From Hungatella effluvii (GTDB lineage Bacteria > Bacillota > Clostridia > Lachnospirales > Lachnospiraceae): DNA of 64,000 nucleotides. Location: NCBI RefSeq assembly GCF_003201875.1, contig NZ_QJKD01000001.1, positions 124,001-188,000 of the forward strand. Direction: 5' to 3'. Below are positions 26,145-36,375 of this stretch, one piece after another. Every line of letters begins with the position of its first letter. Position 1 is the stretch's first letter. The notes below the pieces were generated by a model. The model was not told where the DNA came from and did not search any database. It worked only from the letters and a program-made list of their open reading frames with translations. Position numbers and translations under genes: made by a program.

Positions 26145-26173
26145 TGGATTTCTGAAATAATTAGTTGTATAAT
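26145..26173 (+). promoter_or_regulatory. probable promoter of pyrG
   Basis: A perfect -10 TATAAT (26168-26173) stands 17 bp after a weak -35-like TGGATT-type hexamer near 26145, leaving a leader of about 48 nt to the ATG. I see no GGGC start tract or terminator hairpin of the Bacillus pyrG attenuation type in the leader. Confidence 0.45.
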
Positions 26174-26227
26174 ATCGTTTTTATTAAATGACACATCCCC
26201 AAAAAACCTTAAGGAGGTACCATTTTT

Positions 26228-27868
26228 ATGCCAGTGAAATACGTATTTGTCACCGGTGGCGTCGTGTCCGGTCTTGGCAAAGGCATCACCGCAGCATCCC
26301 TTGGCCGTCTGTTGAAGGCGCGCGGCTATCACGTCACCATGCAGAAATTCGATCCCTACATCAACATCGACCCCGGCACCATGAATCCGGTCCAGCACGG
26401 TGAGGTATTTGTCACCGAGGACGGCGTGGAAACGGACCTGGATTTAGGCCACTATGAACGGTTTATCGACGAAAATCTGACGAAAAATTCCAATGTCACC
26501 ACCGGCAAGGTCTACTGGACCGTTCTGACAAAGGAACGCCGCGGAGACTTCGGCGGAGGCACGGTTCAGGTGATCCCCCACATCACCGACGAAATCAAAA
26601 GCCGTTTTCACCGCAGCGGTGAACAGACCGCGTCTGGCGTCTCAGACTGCCTGCATTCCGATGACATGGAGATTGCCATCATCGAGGTCGGCGGCACCGT
26701 CGGAGACATTGAGAGCCAGCCGTTTTTGGAGGCAATCCGCCAGTTCCAGCACGATGTCGGCCATGAAAATGCGATTCTGATCCACGTAACCTTAGTTCCC
26801 TATCTAAAAGTGTCCGAGGAATTAAAGACAAAGCCCACCCAGGCCAGCGTCAAGGATTTGCAGGGTATGGGAATCCAGCCGGACATCATCGTCTGCCGCT
26901 CCGAGCTTCCCCTCGACGACGGAATCCGCAGCAAAATCGCCCAGTTCTGCAACGTTCCGAAAAATCACGTGCTCCAGAATCTCGATGTGGAGGTACTCTA
27001 TGAACTCCCGCTGGTAATGGAACAGGAGCATCTGGCCGAGGTGGCCTGTGAGAGTCTGCGTATCCCATGTCCCCAACCGGATTTATCCGAGTGGAGTTCC
27101 ATGATCGAGAGCTGGAAACACCCGCAGAAACAGGTGACGGTGGCTCTGGTCGGCAAATACATCTCCTTACATGACGCCTATATCTCCGTTGTGGAAGCAT
27201 TAAAACACGGCGGTGTGGCTAACCATGCCAGCGTATCCATCCGCTGGGTCGACTCCGAGGAGGTAAACGATGGTAATGCCGCCGAGATCTTTGATGGTGT
27301 AAACGGCATCCTCGTGCCCGGAGGCTTTGGAAGCAGGGGAATCGAAGGGAAAATCTCTGCCATCCGCTGGGCGCGCACCCATGGGATCCCGTTCCTCGGT
27401 CTCTGTCTCGGAATGCAGATGGCAATCGTGGAATTCGCCCGCGACGTCGTTGGCTACAGCGACGCCCACACGGCTGAGTTAGACCCTGACACCGGCCATC
27501 CGGTCATCCATCTGATGCCGGATCAGAACGGCGTCGAGGACATCGGAGGAACCCTGCGTCTCGGCTCCTATCCCTGTGTGCTTGACAAAAACTCCAGAGC
27601 CTACGCCCTATACGGCCAGGAAACGATTCACGAGCGCCACCGCCACCGGTATGAGGTCAACAACGACTACCGCCAGGCTCTGACCGAAAACGGCATGAAG
27701 CTGTCCGGCATTTCCCCGGATGGACGGATTGTCGAGATGATCGAGCTTCCGGAGCATCCCTGGTTCGTCGCCACACAGGCCCATCCGGAATTTAAATCAC
27801 GGCCAAACCGTCCGCATCCACTGTTTGCCGGCTTTATCGAGGCGGCGCTTAAAAATCAGGATAAATAA
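26228..27868 (+). CDS. pyrG: CTP synthase
   Basis: This 546-residue enzyme makes CTP from UTP, ATP and glutamine, the last step of pyrimidine nucleotide synthesis. The ATG follows AAGGAGG. The N-terminal synthetase domain has [12 protein letters not shown] (P-loop) and [10 protein letters not shown], and the UTP/CTP site segments follow. The C-terminal class I glutaminase has GLCLGMQ with nucleophile Cys393 and the His/Glu pair in [10 protein letters not shown] near the C-terminus. Length and motifs are complete. It stands alone, with a small Cys-rich gene after it. Confidence 0.97.
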   Translation: MPVKYVFVTGGVVSGLGKGITAASLGRLLKARGYHVTMQKFDPYINIDPGTMNPVQHGEVFVTEDGVETDLDLGHYERFIDENLTKNSNVTTGKVYWTVLTKERRGDFGGGTVQVIPHITDEIKSRFHRSGEQTASGVSDCLHSDDMEIAIIEVGGTVGDIESQPFLEAIRQFQHDVGHENAILIHVTLVPYLKVSEELKTKPTQASVKDLQGMGIQPDIIVCRSELPLDDGIRSKIAQFCNVPKNHVLQNLDVEVLYELPLVMEQEHLAEVACESLRIPCPQPDLSEWSSMIESWKHPQKQVTVALVGKYISLHDAYISVVEALKHGGVANHASVSIRWVDSEEVNDGNAAEIFDGVNGILVPGGFGSRGIEGKISAIRWARTHGIPFLGLCLGMQMAIVEFARDVVGYSDAHTAELDPDTGHPVIHLMPDQNGVEDIGGTLRLGSYPCVLDKNSRAYALYGQETIHERHRHRYEVNNDYRQALTENGMKLSGISPDGRIVEMIELPEHPWFVATQAHPEFKSRPNRPHPLFAGFIEAALKNQDK

Positions 27869-27933
27869 TTCCCCAGTTATCCTGTCGCCCACATAAAATA
27901 AGAATATTGGTTATACTATCAATATCATTGAAA

Positions 27934-28122
27934 ATGGGGGCAGACACGATCGTGACTACGGAAAAAGCAGTAATACTTTTAAGGGCATACGCCGCCTGCA
28001 TGTTGAGTAAAAATTGCTCCGACTGTCCATTTCAGGGGAAGTGTTCCGGCTGGACAGAGGAGCTTGTGCTTCAGGCATTGCATCATTTAAATACGGAGTC
28101 CGAAGGAGAACAGCGCGTTTGA
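27934..28122 (+). CDS. small Cys-rich protein of unknown function
   Basis: About 62 residues from the ATG at 27934; a GTG at 27952 (TTEKAVILL start) preceded by GGGGGC is an alternative. A compact cysteine cluster stands in its middle: ACMLSKNCSDCPFQGKC, spaced C-x5-C-x2-C-x5-C, suited to one zinc ion or an iron-sulfur cluster. The rest is two short helices (LLRAYAACM and EELVLQALHHL). A -10-like TATACT (27912-27917) precedes it. No named family is recognised. It is supported by the ordered cysteines and good composition, but weakly by its start signals. Confidence 0.5.
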   Translation: MGADTIVTTEKAVILLRAYAACMLSKNCSDCPFQGKCSGWTEELVLQALHHLNTESEGEQRV

Positions 28123-28144
28123 CTGCGTTCCTGTGAATAAAAGA

Positions 28145-28185
28145 ACGGACAGAAAAAAGCTGGCAAACAGCTTTCTCCTGTCCGT
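28145..28185 (-). terminator. terminator of the NlpC/P60 gene, possibly bidirectional
   Basis: An outer ACGGACAG/CTGTCCGT stem encloses an inner AAAGCTG/CAGCTTT hairpin; on the minus strand the inner stem runs into TTTTTT. It separates the convergent small Cys-rich gene and the NlpC gene. Confidence 0.7.
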
Positions 28186-28249
28186 ATTCTGCCGCATTTA
28201 TGGAGGTGTTCTCCATTTCGGCCCGATCTCATCCATGAGGTACTAAAGC

Positions 28250-29302
28250 CTATGGAATCACTCTCCGTATCGTCACCGGCTTCCGGTAATTCCAGGTTGA
28301 AATCTTGATGCCGCTTCTCCGGTTGGCCGCATGGACGATCTTTCCGCCTCCGATATACATGGCGACATGATCGATCGTGCTTCCGCTGGCATAAAACAGT
28401 AAATCTCCCGGCTGCATGGCCGTGGAAGAAACCGCCAGTCCCTCCGCGGACTGTTCCCTGGAGGTTCTGTCTAAATGAATGCCGGCGGCATGTTCCATGA
28501 CATACTGCACGAAACCGGAGCAGTCGGCTCCCGTATTCGGGTTTGTTCCGCCCCACCGGTATGGATTGCCGACGAAACGCACGGCGTAGTTCACCACCTG
28601 CTGGCGAAGGGAATTCTCCACTTTTTCCGCCTCCGGAATGGTATAAGCCACCACCGCGTTGCCCGGCACGTAGGCGTAGCCGTCTTTTTCACCGTAACGG
28701 ATCTTAATCCAGCCGTCTCCCGCTCTGGAGAGAAAATCATACGTCTCTCCCTCGTGGATACGGCCCAGGATCTCCGAATCCGTATCCGGAGCGCTGCGGA
28801 CCCTCAGGGTATCCGTGTTTACGCGGAGCATGAGTTTCATATCGTAATAGGCCGATGCCCTGGCAGCCTGTCCCACGGCGAGATACTTACCCGAGACGTA
28901 GCCGGTCACCTGACCCGACTTTATCTTATACCAGCCATGTTCCATTCCCAGCACGCTGCATCCGGCATGGCTGTCCATTTTTCCTACTATATCCGCGTCA
29001 TTCTTTGGTTCTTTTCTGATGTTCAGGGAATCCTCCACCATGGCTACGCCAAGGTTTTTGAAAATATCACGAAAGGTTCCGAACACCACTTTTTCTTGCG
29101 TAAGACCGGCGGACACCGCCTGGCTCTCCGTTTCCTCCACGGACTCCAAATGCTTGTCCATGGCCGTCCCGAATCCCGCTATGGAGTTTCCGGACGTGAA
29201 GGAAGGTTCCGGCTTCGCCGCCTGTACATCTGCTGTGCCCAGGACCACGGCGCTGCCGCAGGCCAGGCAAAATCCCAGCATTTTCCATGCTTTGTCAGTC
29301 AT
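28250..29302 (-). CDS. secreted NlpC/P60 peptidoglycan endopeptidase with two SH3 domains
   Basis: The ATG at 29302 (MTDKAWKM) stands 10 nt after GAAGGA; 350 residues. A signal peptide covers about 1-31 (cleavage after VQA). Two bacterial SH3 domains follow (VEDSLNIRKEPKNDADIVG and NTDTLRVRSAPDTDSEILG). The C-terminal NlpC/P60 domain carries the catalytic Cys in TGADCSGFVQYV, the His in IDHVAMYIGG and a third polar site in IVHAANRRSG. It should cut peptide bonds in cell-wall stem peptides, for growth or daughter-cell separation. It lies downstream of ribF but has its own terminator; whether it is co-transcribed with the translation operon is unclear. Confidence 0.92.
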   Translation of the reverse strand: MTDKAWKMLGFCLACGSAVVLGTADVQAAKPEPSFTSGNSIAGFGTAMDKHLESVEETESQAVSAGLTQEKVVFGTFRDIFKNLGVAMVEDSLNIRKEPKNDADIVGKMDSHAGCSVLGMEHGWYKIKSGQVTGYVSGKYLAVGQAARASAYYDMKLMLRVNTDTLRVRSAPDTDSEILGRIHEGETYDFLSRAGDGWIKIRYGEKDGYAYVPGNAVVAYTIPEAEKVENSLRQQVVNYAVRFVGNPYRWGGTNPNTGADCSGFVQYVMEHAAGIHLDRTSREQSAEGLAVSSTAMQPGDLLFYASGSTIDHVAMYIGGGKIVHAANRRSGIKISTWNYRKPVTIRRVIP

Positions 29303-29348
29303 TATGCACATTCCTTCGCAAGTTATTATTCAGATTTGTTGAAGCTGT

Positions 29349-30308
29349 TTATGATAAATGAGTTATCTGCTGATCTGACAGGTTCTTTAAATACGCCAGA
29401 GCGTAATCCCTGTCTCTTCCTATCTGCGCCTTCAGCTGCTCAAGTCCGTCAAATTTCTTCTCCGGGCGAATAAAGATAAGCAGCTGTACTTCTATATTCT
29501 TCCCATAAATATCCTCATCTATACCAAACAGAAATGTCTCCGCTCCCACAGGGGATACCCCGCTTACGGTCGGCTTCCTTCCGATGTTCGTCACTCCCCC
29601 GTAATAAGTACCTTCTACATAGACCTTTGACACGTAAACGCCAAATGTCGGCAGATGTTTTTCAGGCGGCGGCAGAATGTTGGCCGTTGGAAATCCCAGG
29701 ACGCTTCCCCCGATATGATTTCCGTGCACCACGGTTCCGTGGATGGCATACGGCTCGCCGAGAAGCTCGTTCGCCTTCTCGATATTTCCGGCATCCAGCT
29801 CTTCCCTCACATACGTACTGCTGATATCCCGGTTGTCATCCTGTTCCTTGTGGATGACGATGAGCTCGTACCCGTATTTCGCCTTCCAATCTTCGAGGCG
29901 GTCCGCATTGCCGGCCCCCTTATAGCCAAAGGAGCAGTCCGTTCCGACGACGATCACCCTGGCATGCATGCGCGAAACCAGGATATCCCGCACAAAGTCC
30001 TCCGGTGCCATACGGGCCGTCTCCTTCGTAAATGGATACTCCACTAAATAGTCTATGCCGATTCTTTCCAGATTATTCCTTCTCTCCAGATTGGTGGTGA
30101 TAACCGTCTGTTTCTTTCCCCCCACCAGGCTTCCCGGCGTCATATCAAAGGTAAATACAGCCGTCTTAAGGCCGCGTTCCGCCTTCACCTCCAGCATCTG
30201 CTTCAGCAGCTTCTGATGGCCCCTGTGGCGTCCGTCAAACTTGCCGATGGTCACGACCGCAGGCTCCTGAATCTGAAAATCTGTTGTTTCGGTTATATAT
30301 TCCATCAT
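29349..30308 (-). CDS. ribF: bifunctional riboflavin kinase / FAD synthetase
   Basis: This 319-residue enzyme phosphorylates riboflavin to FMN and adenylates FMN to FAD. The N-terminal nucleotidyltransferase has VTIGKFDGRHRGHQKLL, where canonical sequences read GxFDGxHxGH, and SSTYVREELDAGN. The C-terminal riboflavin kinase has HGTVVHGNHIGGSVLGFPTANI and GVTNIGRKPTV. Its ATG overlaps the truB stop as ATGA, and GGGAGG sits in the end of truB. It is the last gene of the rimP operon, an order usual in Firmicutes. Confidence 0.95.
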   Translation of the reverse strand: MMEYITETTDFQIQEPAVVTIGKFDGRHRGHQKLLKQMLEVKAERGLKTAVFTFDMTPGSLVGGKKQTVITTNLERRNNLERIGIDYLVEYPFTKETARMAPEDFVRDILVSRMHARVIVVGTDCSFGYKGAGNADRLEDWKAKYGYELIVIHKEQDDNRDISSTYVREELDAGNIEKANELLGEPYAIHGTVVHGNHIGGSVLGFPTANILPPPEKHLPTFGVYVSKVYVEGTYYGGVTNIGRKPTVSGVSPVGAETFLFGIDEDIYGKNIEVQLLIFIRPEKKFDGLEQLKAQIGRDRDYALAYLKNLSDQQITHLS

Positions 30309-31210
30309 TTGTTTCCTCCCAGAAAAACCTTCTGAGGCTTCAATACGTTCTTCTCCCGGTCCAGGGCGTAAATCCCGATAAACCGCCCCTGGCTGTCGTA
30401 GACCCTGACCGGGCTGTCCTGCGCCGGGGAGTCTCCCTCCGCCTGATTGCGGTAGAACGGATTGCCGTTATGGACCAGCTTATCAAACTCTTCCTTCATC
30501 GTAAGAGCCGGATACTCTAAAAACACGGCGTCAACGGCAAGAATATGATCCGCAAGTCCGCCGTCATCCCTCCGCTTTTCTATCTCGGAGAGCGTCAGGC
30601 TGTCCTTCAGTTCAAACTGGCCGACTCTCGTCCTCAAAAGCGATTCCATACAGCCGCCGCATCCCAGCTTTCGTCCGATATCGTAGCAGAGCGTCCGGAT
30701 ATAAGTCCCCTTTGTGCATGACACCGTCATGGTCACTCGGGGCAGGGCGATCTCCTCCACGGAGATATCCAGGATCTTCACCGGTCTCGCCTTCCGTTCC
30801 ACTTCCCTGCCGGCCCGGGCCAGCTCATAGAGCTTCTTCCCATCCACCTTCAGCGCGGAATACATGGGCGGCACCTGGTCGTAATCGCCCAGAAAACTTA
30901 AGACTGCCGCTTTCACCTCTTCCTCCGTCACCGCCACCGGATATTCGGCGAGCGTCACGCCCGTCGTATCCTGCGTATCGGTCTCGAGGCCCAGCAAAAG
31001 CACGGCGCGGTAAGTCTTCGTCCGGTCTGCCAGCAGATCGCAGAGCTTCGTGCCGTTTCCGAGACACACGGGAAGCACGCCCTCCGCCATGGGGTCCAGC
31101 GTGCCGGTATGTCCGATTTTTTTCTGTTTTAAAATACCTCTCATTTTCGCAACAACGTCATGAGAGGTATAGCCTTTTTCTTTGTATACATTGATGATAC
31201 CGTCTGCCAT
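30305..31210 (-). CDS. truB: tRNA pseudouridine-55 synthase
   Basis: TruB converts U55 of the tRNA T-loop to pseudouridine. The 301-residue protein has the catalytic motif KIGHTGTLDPMAEGVLPVCLG, whose Asp is the nucleophile, then the substrate loop DQVPPMYSALKVDGKKLYELAR and SCTKGTYIRTLCYDIG. The C-terminal PUA-like tail is present. Start ATG behind GGAGAT, 2 bp after nrnA and coupled to ribF. Confidence 0.96.
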   Translation of the reverse strand: MADGIINVYKEKGYTSHDVVAKMRGILKQKKIGHTGTLDPMAEGVLPVCLGNGTKLCDLLADRTKTYRAVLLLGLETDTQDTTGVTLAEYPVAVTEEEVKAAVLSFLGDYDQVPPMYSALKVDGKKLYELARAGREVERKARPVKILDISVEEIALPRVTMTVSCTKGTYIRTLCYDIGRKLGCGGCMESLLRTRVGQFELKDSLTLSEIEKRRDDGGLADHILAVDAVFLEYPALTMKEEFDKLVHNGNPFYRNQAEGDSPAQDSPVRVYDSQGRFIGIYALDREKNVLKPQKVFLGGNK

Positions 31211-31212
31211 CT

Positions 31213-32172
31213 TTAAGTATCTCCATTAATTTGTACTGAAATCCGTGCGGATAAGTTGTTGACGACATCGTGAACACTGCCGGCCATGGTACATCCTGCC
31301 GCCTTCACGTGGCCGCCGCCGCCGAAATACACGGCGATCTTACTCACATCCAGATCATTGGTGGAACGCAGGCTCACTTTATACTCGCGGCAAGCCGTCT
31401 CGTACATGAAAATCGCACACTCCACGCCCTCCGTAATCCTCAGCTGGTCGATGATTCCATCCATATCGGCGCTGGTCACGCCGTAGAAATCCATGTCCCT
31501 CTTATGAATCACGCTGAAAATGCAGCGCCCATCCAGGAAGGTAATGCTCTCCAGAAGCGCACGTCCCAGAATCTGGTTCTGAATATACGTTTTCCGGTAA
31601 AAGCTGTTGTCAATGATGTGGGGGAAATCGATTCCCTTTGCCATCATCTTTCCCGCGATCTCCATGGTCCTTGCAGAGGTGCAGTCGTATTTAAACACCC
31701 CTGTGTCGTGGATAATACCGGTGTAAATACATTCCGCCACCGCTTTGCTTATTTTCTCTTCCTCCAGAAGGCCGAAGAGGACCTCGCAGGTAGAGCTGGC
31801 TTTCGCTTCTACAATATTCTGTCCCGCAAATCCGGTATTGGTCACGTGGTGGTCCACGCAAATACTTTTTTTGGCGCTGTTTAAGTACCGCACCGCCTCA
31901 CCGAAGCGGAGCATGTCACTGCAGTCCAGGCAGAGGCAGAGATCAAACTCCGCCTCCACTGAAAAATCACTGCAGATACATTGAATATTCTTTAAATAAC
32001 CGAATTTTATGGATGGTTCCTCTAAAAAGACGGTCACTCGGACATCAGGATAATGTTCTTCCAGGTAGTTGTACGCTGCCAGACAGGATCCGATACAGTC
32101 TCCGTCCGGGCGGATATGGCCGATGATCGCCATCGTCTCTACATCCTCAAGCATAGTATCAAAAAAGCTCAT
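31213..32172 (-). CDS. nrnA: DHH-family bifunctional oligoribonuclease / PAP phosphatase NrnA
   Basis: NrnA degrades very short RNAs and 3'-phosphoadenosine-5'-phosphate. The 319-residue protein has the metal-binding DHH motifs IIGHIRPDGDCIGS, CLDCSDMLRF and VDHHVTNTGF, and the DHHA1 nucleotide-binding motif GGGGHVKAAGC near the C-terminus. Start ATG behind AGGAGG. It lies between rbfA and truB, as in many Firmicutes. Confidence 0.94.
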   Translation of the reverse strand: MSFFDTMLEDVETMAIIGHIRPDGDCIGSCLAAYNYLEEHYPDVRVTVFLEEPSIKFGYLKNIQCICSDFSVEAEFDLCLCLDCSDMLRFGEAVRYLNSAKKSICVDHHVTNTGFAGQNIVEAKASSTCEVLFGLLEEEKISKAVAECIYTGIIHDTGVFKYDCTSARTMEIAGKMMAKGIDFPHIIDNSFYRKTYIQNQILGRALLESITFLDGRCIFSVIHKRDMDFYGVTSADMDGIIDQLRITEGVECAIFMYETACREYKVSLRSTNDLDVSKIAVYFGGGGHVKAAGCTMAGSVHDVVNNLSARISVQINGDT

Positions 32173-32183
32173 GGAAACACCTC

Positions 32184-32546
32184 CTACTCTTTGATATCTT
32201 TCGTTACCTCGTCAATCAGTTTCGACATATTTACCCCATATTCGATGGACTGGTCCAGAATAAATTTGATCTCCGGAGTATTCCGTAAATTCACTCTTCT
32301 GGCCAGCTCGCGGCGGATATAGCCCTCCGCGCTCTTCAATCCTTCGATGGTCGCATTGCCGGCTTCCTCGTCGCCTAAAACGCTGATATAAGCCTTGCAG
32401 AATTTCAAGTCCGGAGTCACAGAGACTGCAACCACCGTCGTCATGGGATGGATTCTCGGGTCCTTGATCTCCAGGCGGATAATCTCGCTCAGTTCTCTCT
32501 GAACCTCCATATTGATTCTTGTATTCTTTATACTGTTTTTACGCAT
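32184..32546 (-). CDS. rbfA: 30S ribosome-binding factor A
   Basis: RbfA assists late 30S subunit maturation. The start is the ATG at 32546 (MRKNSIKNTRIN) behind AAAGGAAG, giving 120 residues, the normal length; an 18-codon upstream extension is open but out of family. The KH-like fold shows in ELSEIIRLEIKDPRIHPMTTV and the conserved CKAYISVLGDEE strand. It follows infB by about 60 bp. Confidence 0.94.
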   Translation of the reverse strand: MRKNSIKNTRINMEVQRELSEIIRLEIKDPRIHPMTTVVAVSVTPDLKFCKAYISVLGDEEAGNATIEGLKSAEGYIRRELARRVNLRNTPEIKFILDQSIEYGVNMSKLIDEVTKDIKE

Positions 32547-32607
32547 GTTCTTCCTTTCGTTTTGCCGCTCCGCCTTCCGGCAGGATTCCCCGGCTTCCAC
32601 TTAAGTC

Positions 32608-35600
32608 CTAGCGGGGAACCTCTACCATCGCGTAAGCTTCAATCATGTCATCTTCCTGGATGTCATTGAACTTCTCAAATACAAGACCACATTCGTAACC
32701 TGTCGCAACTTCCTTCACATCATCCTTAAATCTCTTTAAGGATGCCAGCGGGCCATCGTAGAGCTGCTCTCCTGCACGTGTAATACGCACGCTGCAGCCT
32801 CTCTGGAACTTACCGTCCATGACATAGGAACCTGCGATGGTACCGACGCCGGAAGCCTTGAATGTCTGACGCACAATGGCGTGGCCGATCACCTGCTCTT
32901 CAAAGATCGGATCCAGCATGCCCTTCATGGCCGCTTCCACATCCTCGATTGCCTGATAGATTACCTTGTACAGTCTCATATCCACTTTCTCGCGCTCTGC
33001 TATGGACTTCGCCGTCACATCCGGCCTTACGTTAAAGCCGATGATGATGGCATTGGAAGCAGATGCCAGAGATACGTCGGATTCGTTGATGGCGCCAACG
33101 CCGCCGTGGATTACCTTTACCATAACTTCTTCATTGGACAGCTTCACAAGACTCTGCTTCACTGCTTCCACAGAACCCTGTACGTCAGCCTTGACGATGA
33201 TCGGCAGTTCCTTGATATTGCCGGCCTTGATCTGGCTGAACAAGTCATCCAGTGATAACTTAGCTTTTGTATCTTCCAGTAATTTATTCTTGCCTTCAGA
33301 GATAAATGTCTCTGCGAAGTTTCTCGCTTCCTTCTCGTTTACAGTTCCTACCAGAACCTCGCCTGCGTTTGGAACGTCACCCAGTCCCAGGATTTCCACA
33401 GGTGTGGATGGACCGGCCTCTTTGACTCTGCGGCCCTTGTCATCCATCATGGCACGGACTTTTCCGTAGCAGGAACCTGCGGCAACGGTATCTCCTACAT
33501 GGAGAACACCCTTCTGTACCAGAACGGTGGCAACCGGGCCTTTTCCCTTGTCAAGCTCTGCCTCGATGATTAAACCTCTGGCAGTTCTGTTCGGATTGGC
33601 CTTCAGCTCCTTCACCTCTGCGGTTAAAAGGATCATCTCCAGAAGCTCCGGAATACCGTCCTTTGTATGTGCAGATACCGGTACAAATACCGTGCTGCCG
33701 CCCCAGTCTTCCGGAATCAGTTCGTATTCGGATAATTCCTGTTTTACTCTGTCGATGTTGGCGCTCGGCTTATCGATCTTATTGATTGCCACAATAATCT
33801 CTACGCCGGCCGCCTTCGCATGGTTGATCGCCTCCACGGTCTGCGGCATCACGCCGTCATCCGCTGCGACTACCAGAATTGCGATATCTGTGGACTGAGC
33901 GCCTCTCATACGCATGGCCGTAAATGCCTCGTGGCCTGGTGTGTCTAAGAAGGTGATCTTCTGTCCGTTAATTTCCACCATGTAGGCGCCGATATGCTGT
34001 GTGATACCGCCGGCCTCTCTGGAGGTTACGTTTGTCTGACGAATCGCATCAAGAAGGGAGGTTTTACCGTGGTCAACGTGGCCCATAACGCATACGACTG
34101 GCGGTCTGGCAACCATATCGGCCTCGTTCTCCTCATCCTCTTTTAAGAGCTCTTCGATGACATCCACTTTTACTTCTTTTTCGCAGAGAACTTCGTATTC
34201 CATAGCGATCTCTTCCGCCTGATCGAAGTCGATCTCCTGGTTCAGGGTTACAATCTTGCCCTGCAGGAACAGCTTTTTAACGATTGCTGACGGCTGAAGC
34301 TTCATCTTCTCCGCTAATTCCTTGATCGTCAGGACCTCCGGAAGAATGATCGTCTTAACGACCTCCACCTTAGGCTCTTCGTGTGTCGGCGGCTGGATCG
34401 GCGCTTTAAATTTGCCGCCTTTGCCCAGATTCTTCTTTGCGTCGTCGTCCTTGTCTCTCTTGTCGAATCTATCGTTCTTATAGGCGTTTTTATTGCCTCT
34501 GTTGCTCGTTGGTTTTGCCTGGATCGGTGTATCAAAGGACTTGGCTCCTCCGTCTCTGCCTGTTCCCGGACGTCCGCCCGGTCCCTGCGGTCTGCCTCCA
34601 CGATTATCGCGGTTGCCCTGATAACCGCCCTGGCCCTGCGGTCTTCCATCACGGTTGCCCTGATAGCCTCCCTGGCCCTGCGGTCTTCCGTCGCGGTTTC
34701 CCTGGTAGCCTCCCTGGCCCTGCGGTCTTCCATCACGGTTGCCCTGATAGCCCTGGCCCTGCGGTCTTCCATCACGGTTGCCCTGATAGCCTCCCTGGCC
34801 CTGCGGTCTTCCATCACGGTTGCCCTGATAGCCTCCCTGGCCCTGCGGTCTTCCGTCGCGGTTTCCCTGATAGCCCTGGCCCTGCGGTCTTCCGTCACGA
34901 TTGCCCTGGTAGCCCTGGCCCTGCGGTCTTCCGTCGCGGTTTCCCTGGTAGCCCTGGCCCTGCGGTCTTCCGTCACGGTTTCCCTGGTAGCCCTGGCCCT
35001 GCGGTCTTCCGTCGCGGTTTCCCTGGTAGCCCTGGCCCTGCGGTCTTCCGTCGCGGTTTCCCTGGTAGCCCTGGCCCTGCGGTCTTGCAGATGAATTCTG
35101 ATCGGAACCGGTATGCTGCGGCTGCGCCTGCGGTGACTGGCCTGCGGGTGCCTGTGTCTGCGGAGCCTGAGTCGGCTGAGTCTGAGTCGGCTGAACCGGC
35201 GCTGTCTGGCTCTGCGGTGCCTGCTGCGTATTTACTGTGTTATCTGCTGCTTCACGCGGCTGGACACTCTGACCGGATACCGTGTTGTTTCCAGCGGTTC
35301 TCTGCTCATAGCTGCCGCCCTGATTCTGCGGTCTTCCGTCACGGTTTCCCTGATAACCCTGGCCCTGCGGTCTTCCGTCGCGGTTTCCCTGATAGCCCTG
35401 GCCCTGTGGTCTTCCGTCGCGGTTTCCCTGACCCTGCGGTCTTCCATCGCGGTTTCCCTGGCCCTGCGGACGCTGCGGCTTCATCTGCGCGTTCTGCGGA
35501 CGGAAAACTGCTGCTATTTTCTTTTTGTGCGGCTCACCCGCGCCTGCTTCAGTTCTGGCCGAGTCATCACCCGCCGGCTTCTCGGACGCCGGTGCGTTCT

Positions 35601-35772
35601 GCCTTCCTTCGCTGCTTTTTCCAGCTCCGCCCATCGCTTTTCTCACGATAGACGCCTGGTCATCCGATATATTGGATGAACTCTTTAAATTTATATCGTG
35701 CTTTTCCAGGATATCCAGTATCTCTTTACTGCTGTCTTTTCCCAGTTCTTTTGCCAGATCATATACTCTCAT
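32608..35772 (-). CDS. infB: translation initiation factor IF-2 with repetitive N-terminal region
   Basis: IF-2 brings initiator tRNA to the 30S subunit and promotes subunit joining with GTP. The ATG at 35772 ([11 protein letters not shown]) follows GGAGG and overlaps ylxQ by 14 bp; 1054 residues. The N-terminal IF2_N helix bundle is followed by about 350 low-complexity residues with many copies of [10 protein letters not shown](G)YQG. The G domain has [25 protein letters not shown] and SAHTKDG. Domains II-IV follow, including [11 protein letters not shown]. The Gly/Arg/Gln repeat block is expanded compared with Bacillus IF-2 and is the only odd part. Confidence 0.97.
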   Translation of the reverse strand: MRVYDLAKELGKDSSKEILDILEKHDINLKSSSNISDDQASIVRKAMGGAGKSSEGRQNAPASEKPAGDDSARTEAGAGEPHKKKIAAVFRPQNAQMKPQRPQGQGNRDGRPQGQGNRDGRPQGQGYQGNRDGRPQGQGYQGNRDGRPQNQGGSYEQRTAGNNTVSGQSVQPREAADNTVNTQQAPQSQTAPVQPTQTQPTQAPQTQAPAGQSPQAQPQHTGSDQNSSARPQGQGYQGNRDGRPQGQGYQGNRDGRPQGQGYQGNRDGRPQGQGYQGNRDGRPQGQGYQGNRDGRPQGQGYQGNRDGRPQGQGGYQGNRDGRPQGQGGYQGNRDGRPQGQGYQGNRDGRPQGQGGYQGNRDGRPQGQGGYQGNRDGRPQGQGGYQGNRDNRGGRPQGPGGRPGTGRDGGAKSFDTPIQAKPTSNRGNKNAYKNDRFDKRDKDDDAKKNLGKGGKFKAPIQPPTHEEPKVEVVKTIILPEVLTIKELAEKMKLQPSAIVKKLFLQGKIVTLNQEIDFDQAEEIAMEYEVLCEKEVKVDVIEELLKEDEENEADMVARPPVVCVMGHVDHGKTSLLDAIRQTNVTSREAGGITQHIGAYMVEINGQKITFLDTPGHEAFTAMRMRGAQSTDIAILVVAADDGVMPQTVEAINHAKAAGVEIIVAINKIDKPSANIDRVKQELSEYELIPEDWGGSTVFVPVSAHTKDGIPELLEMILLTAEVKELKANPNRTARGLIIEAELDKGKGPVATVLVQKGVLHVGDTVAAGSCYGKVRAMMDDKGRRVKEAGPSTPVEILGLGDVPNAGEVLVGTVNEKEARNFAETFISEGKNKLLEDTKAKLSLDDLFSQIKAGNIKELPIIVKADVQGSVEAVKQSLVKLSNEEVMVKVIHGGVGAINESDVSLASASNAIIIGFNVRPDVTAKSIAEREKVDMRLYKVIYQAIEDVEAAMKGMLDPIFEEQVIGHAIVRQTFKASGVGTIAGSYVMDGKFQRGCSVRITRAGEQLYDGPLASLKRFKDDVKEVATGYECGLVFEKFNDIQEDDMIEAYAMVEVPR
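34580..35470. repeat. 39/42-bp tandem repeats inside infB
   Basis: Two clusters: about 34580-35090, with 12 consecutive units coding RPQGQG(G)YQGNRDG, and about 35326-35470, with four related units. The spacer codes a Gln/Pro/Thr/Ala-rich segment. Units differ mainly at silent positions (cgg/cga, ggt/ggc) and by one optional Gly codon, so both expansion and purifying selection on the protein are likely. Long antisense frames here are artefacts of the repeat. Confidence 0.9.
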
Positions 35773-36094
35773 ACTTACTACCTCCATTTGTATTCAATAG
35801 TTTCACGACTGCTTTTGCGAACCCCGCGTCCAGAATGACAAGGGAAGCTCTCATTTCCTTTCCCATTGCATGACCGATCTCGCTCTTTTTACCGAAAAAG
35901 TAGATTGGAACTTCATAGTAAGTACACATATTGGTGAACATTTTTCTGGTGTTGTCAGATGCTTCCTCCGACACGATCACCAGGAATGCCTTTCCACTCT
36001 TCACGGATTTCTCCGTCATAAATTCTCCGCTTGCAGTCTTCCCGGCCTTTGTAGCCAGACCAATCAGATTAAGAACTTTCTGTCTGTCATCCAA
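35759..36094 (-). CDS. ylxQ: L7Ae-family RNA-binding protein YlxQ
   Basis: The 111-residue protein starts at a TTG (36094, [10 protein letters not shown]) just after GGAG and overlaps the ylxR stop. It has the L7Ae/L30e/S12e/Gadd45 fold: [39 protein letters not shown] and the [19 protein letters not shown]-terminal half. Members bind kink-turn RNAs. An ATG would be in another frame. Upstream of infB, as usual. Confidence 0.9.
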   Translation of the reverse strand: MDDRQKVLNLIGLATKAGKTASGEFMTEKSVKSGKAFLVIVSEEASDNTRKMFTNMCTYYEVPIYFFGKKSEIGHAMGKEMRASLVILDAGFAKAVVKLLNTNGGSKYESI

Positions 36095-36356
36095 GCTGCT
36101 CCATCTCCTTTTCCAACGTTTCGTATACTTCCTTTGGAATCGCCGTCTTAAAGGAGCGTTCCAGACCCTTGTTCTTAACTGCTTTCTTAAAACAGTCCAT
36201 GGAGGGACACAGATATGCGCCGCGCCCGTTCTTCCGTCCGGTCGCATCCAGCACAATCTCGTCCTCCGCCGTCTTAAGCACACGAATCATCTCTTTTTTA
36301 CTTTTCATCTCACCACAGCCGATACACTGTCTGAGCGGTATCTTCTTTGTACTCAC
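36087..36356 (-). CDS. ylxR: YlxR / RnpM family RNA-binding protein
   Basis: The 89-residue protein starts at a GTG (36356) behind a weak site (GGGAAGTGA). The family signature is RQCIGCGEMKSKKEMIRV and GRGAYLCPSMDCFKKAVKNK, with two Cys pairs. YlxR was recently described as a modulator of RNase P RNA in Bacillus; that role is from family knowledge. Its stop overlaps the TTG of ylxQ. Confidence 0.92.
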   Translation of the reverse strand: MSTKKIPLRQCIGCGEMKSKKEMIRVLKTAEDEIVLDATGRKNGRGAYLCPSMDCFKKAVKNKGLERSFKTAIPKEVYETLEKEMEQLG

Positions 36357-36375
36357 GTTTCAATCACTTCCCGTT

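Noticed and set aside
26174..26227. pyrG attenuation by reiterative transcription
   Set aside because: The leader lacks the GGGC-type start tract and terminator hairpin known from Bacillus.
26057..26398. 113-codon leftward frame over the pyrG start
   Set aside because: It covers the pyrG promoter and coding start and has no site of its own.
34437..35651. 404-residue rightward frame opposite infB
   Set aside because: It arises from the antisense of the in-frame repeats (PGPAVF.RG units), has no ribosome binding site and lies inside a clear infB gene.
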